From positions 38,530,241 through 38,594,240 of the forward strand of contig NC_083565.1 of the NCBI RefSeq assembly GCF_019925205.1: 64,000 nucleotides of DNA, given 5' to 3'. This document shows, in pieces, positions 36,506 to 50,200 of the stretch. Both the position numbers and the translations under genes were made by a program. A model generated the notes under the pieces. It saw only the letters and a list, made by a program, of their open reading frames with translations. It was not told the origin of the DNA and did no database searches. Position 1 is the first letter of the stretch. The number at the start of each line of letters is the position of its first letter. The stretch is from Metopolophium dirhodum (Eukaryota > Arthropoda > Insecta > Hemiptera > Aphididae).

Positions 36506-36634
36506 ATAGTCCGGCTCACGAAAAGTGGCAGCTTATTTTTGCGCTCCCAGTTGTGTATTTTTGTTAATAGCCTTGATAAAAATACACCACTGGGAGCGCT
36601 AAAATTAGCGGCAACATTTCGTGAGCTGGACTAT
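36506..36634. mobile_element. Foldback hairpin MITE upstream of the SUMO-like gene
   Basis: ATAGTCCGGCTCACGAAAAG is matched at the right by the inverse of CGTGAGCTGGACTAT. The pairing includes GCGCTCCCAG and TGTATTTTT with CTGGGAGCGC and AAAAATACA, so almost the whole 129 bp forms a hairpin. It lies about 375 bp before the start codon of the 37008 gene. Confidence 0.75.
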
Positions 36635-37007
36635 AGTGTCGCTGCCGTCAACTGTCTAGTCGACTGGGCACGACATCAGCCGATCTAATTATTATTATTA
36701 TTTTTGATTTTAATCTGACCTTAAGTAAGTTGTCAACACTTGTCTTTTGTTGTTGCCAGTGGACACTGGTCTTATGTAATATGTGTCTAGTGCCGCAACT
36801 ATTTGTCCAAGCGCAACCATTTTGGTGATTTATTAGATTGTTCTTTTCTTAAAACTATTGTCTTTAATTTATTGAATCTGTTGTTCTTTCAATTATTATA
36901 TTTAAATGTATTGATACCATTAAAAGTGTTAATTAATTAATATTGTTCCTGACTTCATTCTAACAACTTCAAAGTGGGATTCAAATCAAAACGGCCTAAA
37001 CCTCAAA

Positions 37008-40000
37008 ATGGAGAACGACTCACAAGACCTTTCTTCCGAATCTAACGAGTCGTCGATGAGCTTAAACGGAAAATCGTCTTTTCCACCGTTACAAATGACG
37101 GCACAGCAAATAAGGAAAATTATTATTGGATCAGAAATCGGTAACGTTAGCTTAGCAAGAAAACAATCAACGAATAGCGGTCCGGAAACAGGGCCGACAA
37201 CCATCCTCAGCGACGAGTCAAAACCGCAGAAATCTTCCGGTAACACTGTATTACCAACACCGGTAAGTAATACTACGAATATTGATATCAATAGTACGTT
37301 GTGTACTTAACTCAGAGATTTTAAATAACCTAGATAACTAACTATCAATATCGCCTATCACATAATATGAATCCAGCTGTTGTAAACGTCCGCCATTTGT
37401 AAAGAGGTCAAATTATGCCGCTGGATATAGTAAAACATATTATAGTGGCTGATTTTTTTATTATTCAGATTAAAAATGTCCTTAATATTAATTTTTTATA
37501 CAGATTAGGTATAAATGTAAAGTTTATATACAATATTGTACTACACATAGTAAATTATAAATTATACATAATACAAATTATAAAATGTACATTACACAAA
37601 TTATAAAATATACATTCCACAAATTATAAATTTGTAACCTTCATGTTATAAATTATTGATTTAAAAACAACACAAGTTTATTGAATTTATTTCTTTTACT
37701 AGTGAAATTTATAGCCAAAGAATGATTTTTTGCAAATGCATGAAATCTTATTTTTAAGTACATGCTAACAACTAATTTAATTAGTTCTAATTTATGTGGA
37801 CTTGTTAACATATTTTCATCTTCACAATCTAATTCACCAAATACTTGAGAATTCTGAGAAAAATAGTTTTTAACTAATATTATGATTTTTGTTGATATTT
37901 TTGTAATATTCATATTACCTAAGTTATTAGTTAAAATAAAAATTCTTTTCTCAGTCTCTTTAATTATTTCAAAAACACTAGATGATGCAGAAACTAAACC
38001 ACCATAATTTTTAACATCGATAAATTTTGTATAAAAATCATTATGAACATAGTTATGATCTGTTTGTTTTTTTAATAAGCTTTTTTTGCAGGAAATACAG
38101 AAGACTTTTTGTGAAATTGTTCTTACAACAAAGTCTGCTATATAATATAATATATTTAATTTTTGATCATATAAATTAGAGCTATCATTATTCATAATTG
38201 ATATTTTATTTAATAACATCTCATCGCCTAGCTCATCATAATTGTTTTCTATACTCTCAATGCCTTGATCACTTACATCTGACTCAGTAAGGTGTACCTT
38301 TTTTTGTGCCCATTTAATCTCAAAAATATTCCCAACAGGATCGTCATCAAGAGCAATACTATTTGCACTTGGTGAAGGGGTAATGCTATTTTTTAAAATT
38401 ATTTGTTTCATAGCAGTTTTAAATTGGAGTACGCTTGGGTTGTTATTTAGGCCATACCTTTTTCTTATACGAGAGAATAATAATTCTATATGATCCTGCG
38501 AAAAACGGTAAGTCAAGATATATTTCAAAAATTTATTATTAGGCAATAATTCTTTAGCAACAGAAAATACAGAAAGTACAGCAATAGTTAGTCCAATAAT
38601 AAATGTTTTTTTTTTTACCTACATACAAAGGATTATCATTTTGATCAGTTAATGTAAACAAATACTGTATCAATGGTAATATAGATTTTTCCAGAGACTC
38701 TATTTGGTTAGCATAGATTGGTTTTTTATACCCTTTAGCAAATGGAAGTCTACTATTAAGAAAATCAAATAATCTATCGATTGTTCGAATACATTTAACA
38801 GTTTCATCACAATGAGTAAACTCTGGAAATTTTTCATTTTTTAAAAATTCTAGGGCATCCGCAGTTGAAGAACTAAGTGTTTGCGCTGCTAGTTTTACCT
38901 TCATTTTATTACTTTCCCATTCAATGTGGGCTTTAGATAACTTGTTAGCAAACTTTAGGCCTATAGTATCTTGGATTTTATGTAAAGCTTCAATATATTT
39001 CCAATCTATTATACCATCTTTGCTTTTAATTTGCTTACAATTGCCTAATGCGTTACGTGCTAGTTTTAACATATGGCAAGCGACAGGGATAAAATAAATC
39101 TTTTGTTTTTTATCTCCATGTAAAAAGTATGGAACCAAATCATTAATATTACCACGAATTGTACAACCAAGATATGAAAAAGAAGAAAAATTGGAAAATG
39201 TACCATCACATGTCACACTCAATACCCGAAGACCATGTTTTATTGAAAGATTTATAGCAGTTTTGATTAACTCAGCTTGAATATTTGCTGATGACTTTGT
39301 TTGTAAAAAATACCCAATTGGCCATTTCCATTTGTCATTAATTGATACTAACATAAACACTAGAGCTTCTGTAGCTGGAGTATCTACATTTTGTAACTGC
39401 AAATCATTTCCAAAGTCACAATATCCAATAAATTTTTCATTTTTTGAATCCCAAAGAATTTGTTTTCTAATTGACATCCCGTCGAGAACCAAATTACAAT
39501 CTTTGTCCTCTGTTGGAAAAGACTGGAGAGCTTCAAAAACTTCTTTAAAAAAACCAGGTTCAGCATTGACTGTAGATGTCCAATTAGAAATTGATGATGG
39601 GTGTGGCAATGTTATTATACTTCTAAAATAAATAATAACACAAAAAAAAAAGTATTACTTATTATAAATTATTAAATAAATAAATATTTTTTAAGTGGTT
39701 TTTACCAATATATCAGTATAAATTAACCATTGTATAATTCATATAAGCATAATACAAGCATAAAAATATATAGAGTTGTAATTGTTTTTAATTATTAGGT
39801 GCTTAAAATAATAAGAAAGCAAAAAATAGCGTCTATTTACCTACAAAAGTTATAAGCCTTAGGAGAATTATAATGCAATGTCAAAGCAAACCGTTTGAAC
39901 TCATCAGTATATCTACGCCCATGCGAAAGCTTTTTAGCATTTTTAAGCTGGTTCTTAAAAAGTTCTAATGTCATACCATCAAATTGATCAAGTAGTACAT

Positions 40001-43000
40001 TTTCAACTGAATCATCAACAAAACCTTTCTTTTTTAAGGATCTTGTTAAATCTTTCAAATTTGATATCCTTAACTGTTGCCTCCTTACTTTTTGATGTAA
40101 AATTTTTACTTTGTGTCTCAAAGCAATAACAGTATGATCTAAAGGCTTTTCTTCAGTTTGAACACTTTTATCAATTTTAAGATTTTGATTTTCAATTGAT
40201 ACACTTGTACAATTTTCAACTTCAATGTTATTTTCATTAATTGATGACATAACTTGATGGTTCTCATTACTTCTCAATACAGTGACTTCTTTTGGTGTTG
40301 TACGTTGAACTATACGTCTAGGCTTTTTGGGAATTGGTTGGTAATATGAAGGCATAGCAGGGAATACAATCGGAACAGCATCTGGTTTTAAATGTTTTTT
40401 GTACGTACCTGGTCTATCTAAAATGTCACTAGTTAAAAAATGTTCACTACAAATTTTGGAATATTGTGAAGGAGTAAATTGTTTTCTTTTCATTGCCTGT
40501 AACCACTGTTTTAATAGTTCAGGATTGCCCAAAGGAAACCTGTAAAATAAATAGTTAATAACTAACAAAAAGTATTAAATAATTAAAAAATAACAAAATC
40601 ACACAAATTGTCCATTAATCACTACTTATTTATTAGTACAATTATTAATATAATATTATATCATTATTAACTCACCCAAAAAACGACAACCCGCCATCAG
40701 GTTTACGCCTATTACTACAGCCATAAGCTGCACAGGCAACCGGCATGATTTAAATTGAAACTAAATTGTTTTGGTTTCACTAGTACACAAGAGATTTTAA
40801 ATTATTTATTGTTTAAATTTAAAAGTCAGTCTCTGACAGTAGGTACATCAACACACAATATTGACGTATTATTGACCTTTTTGCAAATGGCGGCATTATC
40901 AATTAGCTGGTATGTTGCGGCTTCAATGATAACGGCGAGTTAGTTATCTAGGTTATTTAAAATCTCTGACTTAACTACAGAAAAGTCAATACAATTGATA
41001 ATTATTTTCATTAACAAAATAGGCATGCGGAGGCTTTAATCACAGATGCAACATATTTCTTGAATAAAGCGGCCCACTTTTTACAACCGACCAAAAAAAT
41101 GTTGAACAGCCACAATTATTAATTGTATGATAAAAGTGTTATTGTTACTATGGTAGCTATAAAAATATAATTAATAATTTTGACTAGGTTTCTATTTGTT
41201 GTAAATTATGTATAAATGTACAATAATTGCACAAAGTGAATGACAATTATCTAATGGAAAAATTGTTCAGATCCATTTTATCTACATATTATATTAAATA
41301 ACTGTTTTTAACCTAACTTCACATAACCCACCAGGTGAAAATACGTTGCAAGTGCAGCACATGAATCGTGTCATATGTCATTATTATTATAAGGTATATT
41401 TGGCACAATAAGTCGACTGACTTCTGACAATAAACAGAATAAGCAAATTTTATTCCCTAGTTCATATTTTAATCATCTTATTCACATAAATCAACTAAAT
41501 ATTGTGTACATATCAGTATTTAAATTCTCAAATCTAAAAATAAAATAATCTCAATATAAGAATATTTGATAATAAACTAATTTAGTACAAATTTAAATTT
41601 TGTTATTTTTTATATTGTTACTAAAATATGTTTTGTATTATAGGATGGTACTGTAGACTGGAGAATTTGTGTCTTTAATGAAGATAATAGAGGTGTGCGC
41701 TATACAGTTAAAGACATTCCTCTATTAGAAACAATGAAAACATATTGTGATAAATTTGTAAGTATGAACTATTAAAAAATATTTTATTTAACTGTAACCA
41801 TTATAGTTCCAATAACTGGTTTTAGACTAAATTACCAAAAAATATTTTAATTTAATAATTATTTATAAATATGTATTTCATCAAGAACTCACTTAGGCAT
41901 TGATAATATTGTGAAAAGTTACTCGCCTCGTTTCTAGAATTTTAGGTATACTTTATAGTTTCCTTCACTGCCTCTGCTATATACCAATTTACGTACATGA
42001 AGTTAATAAAATATAACTTGATAATCACAAACTTATTTATCGAGTAAATTAACTCAAATAATGGTTATTATCAATATTATATAATAATATATATTAAATC
42101 AATTCATAATAATTTTATATGATTCATATAATGATTTAGATATTTATTAGGCCACTCATTTTTCTATCCTCCACCTTACATCATTGAGGTAAATAAATAT
42201 GGTTTTTATGTTGTAACTACTTGTATATTTTTGGTCACATTACATTAGTTTTATTCTACACATTTGTTATATCCATTTTACACAATTATGATTCACCAAA
42301 TTGGGATGATTTGCTGTACAACAATTAAATTAAATTTAGTGTTATTTTAATTGTAGTATGTACTTATTTCTATGTAATGTTCTATAAAATCCAGAATAAT
42401 TAAGAGGACGCCTCACCCGCATATGTTGTCTCTGTCTTACAAGTGCATAACATAGGAAATTGTGCGCTCAGCAGAACATGCGTAGCTCCGTTAGATTAAA
42501 AATTAGAGTGAACTGACCTTTTATAAAATTTAAAGGTAAGATTATTAACTTGGCAATCTCATGGGCTTTTTATTATATTTTTATTTTAAAGCGAGTAATG
42601 AGTATTTTAAAATTGTAAATTGTTTGTATATCTTATCCAATAATTTTACCTTTAAGTTTTATAAGAGGTCAATTCACTCTAATTTTTTAGCTAACAGAGC
42701 TACACGCGTTCTGCTGAGCACAGAATTTTCTATGTTACGCACTTATAAGACGGAGACAACATATGCGGGTGAGACGTCAACTTAAGTATATTAACCATGT
42801 AGTCTAGAAACCAAACTTATGTCAACTAAGATAATATAATAATACTTTATAATTATTTATACTGTTTAGGTCATATTCTCCATTGTTGCATTTATTTTAA
42901 CACTTATAGGCTATCTGCAATTTCAACAAATAATTCTGATACCAAAAAAATTAAGTTAAAAATTAAATACTATAACTTAAAAATACAAAATCAGGTTAAC

Positions 43001-43322
43001 TATTATTTTATTTAAAGTTTTCTTTCTGAAATTTAAATTTAACATCTAAACTTAAACTGATTAGAGTTACTTACTATCTGAATAAATTGTCTAATTATTG
43101 TCTGTATATTTAGTATTAACTAAGTAAATGTGCTGAGTCTATTTACATTTATAATTAAAATATTTTTAAATTAATTTAAAATTTATGTTTTAGGGTTTAT
43201 CTTTAAAAAAATTGAGATTCAAGTATGATGGGATTTCAATTGGTGTGACTGATACGCTAACTACATTAGAATTGAATGAAGATGATACTATAGAAGTAGT
43301 TATACCACATATTGGTGATTGA
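37008..43322 (+). CDS. SUMO-like-domain protein, three exons
   Basis: Exons are 37008-37262, 41644-41757 and 43194-43322. All introns are GT-AG in phase 0, giving 165 residues. Exon 1 encodes a hydrophilic N-terminus (MENDSQDLSSESNESSMSLN, later MTAQQIRKIIIGSEIGNVSL). Exons 2 and 3 encode VRYTVKDIPLLETMKTYCDK, then GLSLKKLRFKYDGISIGVTD and TLELNEDDTIEVVIP. The order (basic beta strand, YC-x-x-GL, RF-x-DG, DT-x-x-LE-x-xDD-IEV) is that of SUMO and of the SUMO-like domains of the Rad60/NFATC2IP family. The protein ends HIGD instead of the processed GG of SUMO, so it is unlikely to be conjugated. Rad60/NIP45-like is my preferred reading. A P element fills intron 1 and a TTAA MITE intron 2; neither touches the coding sequence. 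A poly-A signal AATAAA-like run is near 43476. Confidence 0.7.
37313..40968 (-). mobile_element. Structurally complete P element
   Basis: The two ends are perfect 31-bp inverted repeats starting CAGAGATTTTAAATAACCTA. An 8-bp target duplication ACTTAACT flanks them (37305-37312 and 40969-40976). TIR length and duplication size are exactly those of P elements. The element is 3656 bp and encodes a THAP9-like transposase on the minus strand. It sits 43 bp downstream of the exon 1 donor of the SUMO-like gene, in opposite orientation. Confidence 0.95.
37653..40746 (-). CDS. P-element transposase, THAP9-like
   Basis: Exons are 40746-40676, 40539-39841 and 39622-37653, with GTGAGT and GTAAAT donors and ACAG/TTTTAG acceptors in matching phases. 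The N-terminal THAP zinc finger shows MPVACAAYGCSNRRKPDGG, then FPLGNPELLKQWLQAMKRK and KICSEHF (C2CH). A basic linker and a leucine-rich coiled-coil segment (ALRHKVKILHQKVRRQQLRI) follow. Exon 3 carries the RNase-H-like core with VLDGMSIRKQILWDS and VTCDGTFSNFSSFSYLGC, a GTP-binding/insertion region, and the C-terminal FSQDHIELLFSRIRKRYG block. An 11-A run (T at 38606-38616) shifts the frame once; the next frame resumes exactly where the family continues (VAKELLPNNKF). Apart from this the gene has no lesion, so it may be functional. Confidence 0.88.
42404..42781. mobile_element. TTAA-flanked hairpin MITE in intron 2 of the SUMO-like gene
   Basis: TTAA lies at 42400-42403 and 42782-42785. TIRs of about 150 bp begin GAGGACGCCTCACCCGCATA on the left, and the inverse on the right differs at few positions. 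It includes TGTTGTCTCYGTCTTA and GTGAACTGACC segments. Other copies in the window are at 27710, and more diverged ones near 56400 and 58060. Confidence 0.85.
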
Positions 43323-46300
43323 TTTTACTATATAGAACTCTGTGTCTCCTCGAGAAGCTTTTGCTTTTTGGAGACATCATCATTTCACAATTCTTATAGT
43401 TAATGAAATAAGTAAATTTATTATTATTATTATTATTATTAACTAAAAATGTATCAAATGTCTTAGTTATCATAAATAAATATTGATGATAGATGATATG
43501 TTGTTTCATTTATGTTGACAAATTAAATATTTAAAATTTCTAATGAGTATTACTATTTAAACAAATATGATTAAATTATATAATAATATAATATAATTAT
43601 TAAGTGGTGCGTCACAAGAATAAATAACCATAACATACAGTGTACGACAAGATATTTTGGCCTTTGGGTACCTACTTTTTGTTCTGGTACTTACTTCTGA
43701 TACCATATATTTTATAAAGCTTATTTCAAGTTCATCCATATTGAATTGTATTTCTAATACAATAATTTAAGTAAAATTAACACAACATTTTTGAATATTT
43801 AAACATAACGATAATATTATAACAAAGTCTGAATGATAATAAGTCGATCCGATCCGTTGCATACCGTGAAAGTCTGACAAAAATACTATCTACAATAATT
43901 ACAATAACTTCCTGCACTGATAAGGCCCATTAAGCTTATTATTTTATAAACATTACTAGTGGCTGTAATAGTTAGACTATTAGGACTAAGATATAGTAGT
44001 TGTTAGATATCTTAGTCCCGCTGTTCTATCTACTGTGGCTGTAATACTATCTAATAACATTAAGATAACAATATTATAACAACATTTTCAATTTAGTGTA
44101 GAAAATATTGATAATCAAACCAAAAAAATAATAAACCACGATAACTTTATCAGTAGTTAGTAGTTTGTTAGGTAACTGTTGTTATTTACTATAATATAAC
44201 GTTATTTTGATGTATAACAACATTTACTGTAACATAACAAAATATTTTGTTCTGCACTTTGAACCATGGCCGATTTTGTTATAAAATAAAATAAAATAAA
44301 TAATTTACTACTAAACTAATCCAGCTAAAAAAAACTTTGACTAGTTGGGAAATATTGTTCAAAAACGAAAACGATGAAGTTTAATTGTCCTAAACGAAAA
44401 ACAATTAACATTGTAGAAAAATATTATAAATACAATTATTTGCAAGGGAAATGGTAATATTAAATTTACAGCAAAATTTCCTATACAATACTTCTTCAAA
44501 AATAGATGTTTAAATTTACTGAAATACAGAATGTATTCGTAATTTAAAGTCCAATATACAATTCTATTCTAGTATACAGTTCTATTCTAATATACAATAT
44601 ATTTGTTCTTCAATTATTATTTATTAAAAGTTTTAAACCTATCTGGATTAGAACTTATCTCTTTCCAAATGTTTTAATAACTAAAAGAATTTACCCGTCT
44701 GTTATCCAAGGACCAAGACGTTATGTATTCCATTATATAATTTAACATGCAGTATCCTTCAAGATTCCTCTCAACGATGCTATTTGAGCTAACCTAACCT
44801 AGCTATTTCCGAGTCGGGGTCTTCTGTTGATTGTTGACATCATCATCATCATCATCATCGTCAATCATCGTTTATTAACTTAATATGCAGATACTAAATA
44901 TGTATATGACATAGTATGTACTTGAATTCTGGATTTAGAACTAAAACTAAAGTAGTTAAAAGTTTATTCACACATTTCGTTTTTTTTTTTAGTTATACAT
45001 TTTTCAATGCCCCTCCCATTTAAGGTTTTCTTTTCATTAAAAATAAATAATTACAAATCAATCTGGTATACTAAAAAAAAAATAGAATAGGTAAGTTGTT
45101 ATTTTGATTACACAAATAAAGTGACACGACAAATAACCTACATCAGACTGATATTACAATGTTTTGTGCATCGAAGAAGTGAGTCCTGTATTGTGAATCT
45201 GTTTGCGGGGCTATAAGCCCAGAGCCCGTTGTTCATAGTGCCTACCCGACTTTCCATTTATAATTATTAGGTATCCTGGGATATATTTTTTGTATAATGT
45301 ATAATTTGCATTTTATATCAAAACTATCTTGCGTGAGAATAGACCAAATTATGAATATAAATTCAATACTAAATTATCAAAGGCAATAAACACATTAGCT
45401 ATCAATAATTTTACTAGGGTATGAACAAATTTCAATTGTGCAAATTTTTGCAGGATTTGGGTAAGGTCATAACTAATAAAAAAAATTAACACTTACCCTA
45501 GATAAATTAATAAAAATTAAATGAACATTGAACATACTTTACAATTATCTACTACCAACCTAATTAGGAATTGGATGTTGTTACATTAATTAAAAATTAA
45601 AAGTTATTAAAAACTTAAGGTTATGGCTAGACTTAGAGACTTAAAAGCTTTAAACACAAACATATACGCATAAAAATATGAGAAAATATGTATACACTAC
45701 AACTATAGAACAAGATAATTATGACAGAATTTATTGAAAAATGTATTTAATAATTATTAATGTATTATCAATTTTTCTTTTTTTAAATACCTGTACCTAT
45801 TGCTCCAATGCTTTTGAACAAAATAAAAACGATAGACCAGGACCTAACCAGCAGATATCAACATCTGTGGCATGAAGCGCATGCCATTATCATATGGAAG
45901 TCGCACAATATTTACACAACATTGGTAAAATACATAACATTTGTGTAAGCAATTTAAACTACATTTTTATGAAATTTTTTTAATCTAATAAATAGAAACC
46001 TTATAATATGCAAAATAAAGTTTAATATTATTATAAATTTTATAATATGAGTTTTTAAATTCATTATAACAACATCAAAGTCCCAATTATAACATCAAAC
46101 ATAATTATCAAATATTTTAAATATGTCAATTGCATCAGTAAAAAATCATAGTAATATATTCTGAGTGGTGAATAAGGTTAGGTTTTAGACCGGGATTGAA
46201 TATTTTTTAGAAGCATTTTCCGTCTGGATTTAGAGCAATTTTAAAACATTTAATTTAATATTAATAAATGTATAGATTTGAAATGTGTACAATTTTGATA

Positions 46301-47245
46301 AGTAAGGATCAACATTCACTGATGTAAAGACAAATAATTGTTGAATCATTTAATACATTTTAGTATATTAAAATTACCGAGGAATTAAGATATTATGCAT
46401 AGTAAGATAAATTTAAAAGCAAATTCATTATTTCCGAAAGACCATTTTAAAAATTAATTTAGTATTAATAAATGTAAATATATTTGAAATGTGTACAATT
46501 TTGATACGTAAGGATTAATATTCACTAATAATATGATACATTATTGTTGTAATTTAGTAAATATTATTATATTAAAATGATTGAGCTATTATGTATGGTA
46601 AACTAAATTTAAAAGCAAATTCATTATTCGTTAATATCTAATATAGGTAGGTATCTAAAGAAATGTAGAGTTTATGAAAGTCAGCATTTCTAAATGCCTA
46701 ATAAAAACATACTTCATACCTAATTTAAACTTATTGAACATTGTTTGTACAAGAGGTGCAATCGAATAATAAATTATATGTATATTTACTATTTTGCCAA
46801 CTAATTGTTTAAAACACTCGCAATTCTTTTATTTGCAACAAATTATATTATACTCTCAATACAATATGATTATGACTGTCATTATAGACTTGCAGAATTT
46901 TGGTCCATGCCAGAGGTTTAAATGAGTTAAATCTTCCTCTAATAAAAATTTGACAATTCATTGTGTGTATAAATTATATAATATACTTTAAAAGTTCCAA
47001 GTATGCATAAATATTATTTCTAACCTAAAACAAAATATCTATAATCATTATTCTCCGTTTAAATATCTCTCTGATTTCATAAACAATTGAACTAAAAATA
47101 TCTATAAAGAAAATTGTGTTAAGGTAAACATTGTATAGTATTTTTGGTTACAGTTATAACTACTTACGATAAACCGTAAATTAAATGTTCAATTCATAGT
47201 TATAGACAATTAAAATAGAAATTATACATAGTAAAATTTTTTTAC
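43323..47245. other. Intergenic DNA with a diverged tandem duplication
   Basis: No gene recognised. Short (TTA)n at 43417-43440, (CAT)n at 44841-44860 and a hairpin AGGACTAAGATAT / AGATATCTTAGTCC at about 43980-44017. The missing last kelch exon of the gene to the right was sought here and not found. Confidence 0.5.
46236..46640. repeat. Diverged direct duplication, about 200 bp
   Basis: 46236-46434 and 46448-46633 share GTGTACAATTTTGATA, TAAGGAT, and AAATTTAAAAGCAAATTCAT in the same order, with many substitutions between them. Confidence 0.7.
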
Positions 47246-50200
47246 CATATCGAGGAAAATTCATGTCCGCAATAGTAGTCCAATCATCTGTACTTGGTCT
47301 GTATGCTTCAACAATACTCAGAGTTTTATATCCATCTTCACCACCCACAGCATACAGTACACCGTCCAAGACGCCTACTCCAATCCAACAATGACCTACA
47401 GACATTTTTGCGACGGGCGTCCATGCATCGATACTGGGTTCATAACGTTCAACAGTTTTTAATTGCCGTGATGATGAAATACATCCTCCTACCTACATAA
47501 TGGTAATTTGTGATTAATACAAATAATTGTGGGGTTTAAAAAAAAATCCTAAATTACAATATTATTGCATAACATTTTCAATGAACGTGATTTAGTACAT
47601 ATTTATGAAACATTGAATAAATACAATAATATTACTCTTAACTAGGTACAAAAATGTATTAGTCATTTATAAGCCTACAAAATTAAATACTACTTGAGCT
47701 TGAAAATTATTCAAAATTTAAAATCAATCTTGAAGAAGTATGAATAAATTATTCTTTAATAGAAGTTAAAAAATTAAGATATATTCAATGTTTAAAATAT
47801 AAATTTAATGAAGTTCAATTGCTTTAATACATTTGTATTGTAATTTTCAAACATTAACAATATTAATAACATGTAGTACATACGTAAGGTTACTTTTTTT
47901 ATTAAGTTAGAAATAAATTTGTTGAAAAAAAAATCAAGTTATAGTACTTTTTATACGTAATAAGGTTTGTAGAGTAATGAAAAAAAATCAGTTTCTGATA
48001 AAACTATTGAGCCATTCAATTGAAAAGATATGTCATATAGGTACTCATATCATTAATTAATTATTATCAAATTAAAATTGTAATTTATGGATAAATTGTA
48101 TTATATCGATATTATATTCCTTGATTCTTAATTAGGAGAATTTTTTTTTCATTAACCACTATTATTGTAACAATTATATACCAAATTTAAAATCAATAAA
48201 AAAATATTAGTTTACCGCATATAAAAGATTATTAAGGACTCCAACGCCAAGGCTAGATCTTCTAGTAGACATATTAGCTATCATACGCCATTCTTGAGTA
48301 TTGTAATCCAAAACTTCTGCACTATCTAATGGACCATCCCTATTGGTAAGTCCATCGACCTTAAATGTATTATATAATTTATTGTTACCTACTTTATAAT
48401 AAAACTAATGAAATACCTTATAAATTGTAATTCAACATTACTTACGGCATATAGTTTATTATTGATGACACCAACTCCAAAATAATTTCGTTTAACTAAC
48501 ATTTCAACACTTGATTTCCAACAAGGTGATTCTGAGGATTAATCAAGCACATCAACAGACTGAAGTTGATGCCAAATATTAGTAGCTCCCCCCACAGCAA
48601 ACATTAAATTATCTTTCACTACAGCTAGACCAGCATTTTTACGGTTTGTTATCATTTCAGGTCCGTTATGCCATCGGTTCATTTTTGATTCGTAAAATTT
48701 TATACTGATACGTTCATCAGTATCAAATCTACTAGCAACTAAAATTACCTGTTATAATCAAATAGTTAAATATATTGGAAAGAAAAATAAATTATAACAA
48801 AATTATACTTTATCTCCATGTCTATCTTTACACCGGATGTTTCGTGAAATAAGCTCTTCTGAATTGAGTGTATGAAAATGTAATGCCTCGCTTATGTAAT
48901 CTATACCTTTATAAATTATAAATATGTATATATATTATAAAATATAAATTGATTCATAGTAAAAGCATATTTAAAGAAAAAACATACATTTATAACAATT
49001 CTTAATAAGAGGTTCCTGAACTACGTGTTTTAATATGTAATTCTTTGATGTTACTGGTAAACGTACGTGTTCCATTAATTGGGATAAAACACATTTTCTT
49101 GAACTCGATTCATATTTTACCCAACGAATAACACTTTCAAATACCTAAAACAATAAAAATACTTATAAATTAATTAGACTTTATATAACATATTACTATA
49201 TTAGAAGGTTACTGAATTTTTCCTTTGCAAATACTAAAATATAACAATAATTAATTTTAGTTTGCCTACTTTTTCTTCAGATGGAACTATAAGTTTATCA
49301 CTGGAGATCAACTGAATTACTTTTTCCGATGATAGCGATAGAAATTTGTCACCACCAACAACTTCTCTAAGAATCAAAATATAACAATAATAAAAAAAAA
49401 ATGACCATATAGAATCATAATGATAAATTGTGTTTCGTACGAAAAGTGTTGTTGAATATATAATTCTGAACTTGTTAACAATTTCGTACAGCTGTGTAAA
49501 TCAGCTATTGCGTATATACCGATACAATTTGTGGGGCAGAGTTGTGAATTTAAAAAATCACAACAAACCTCTTTTACTGCTTGTAACTGCAAGAGATTTG
49601 CAGCTGGTAACAAATCCTAAAGAAAAATATGATAAACAATTTAAATAATTTTGTTGAAATAAAATGTTTTTGAATAAAATTCAATTGTATTTACTATTAC
49701 CTGTATATATTTCCTTCAGTGATCACGATAGCCCCCGAATATATAAAATTTACTAATAGCTGTAAAGCGGTTGAATCTATCTCTCTCAGTACAACTAGAT
49801 CATGATTCCTTTCTGAAAAATTGGTGAACATAGCATGGAAATATGGACTAGCTGCTGCTAAAACCACTTTATGTCTGATTACTATTTTGTTATCGTCTGC
49901 TTTTAGTTTAACATCACAAAAAAACTCATCTCTAAAAACAGAACAAATAGTTACTTATATTTATCTAACATAATATACACTTACAACTTACTGGCGTAAT
50001 GATTGTAACACTCCATGTGTCTCTGCATAAGACTATTTTTTATATTCATATTTTGCATATTTTGCACATCTACCGGATTCTGTTTTTTCTTTTTTATTTT
50101 GCATTGTAAATGGTATATGAAGTCCGGATTTTGGAGTTCTTAAAACTAAAAAGAGAGCATTTCAAAATTAATTATAAATATCGAGAAAAATCGTCAATAA

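Noticed and set aside
36986..37291. Minus-strand frame of 101 codons
   Set aside because: It is the antisense shadow of exon 1 of the SUMO-like gene, which has a start codon, donor and downstream exons in phase.
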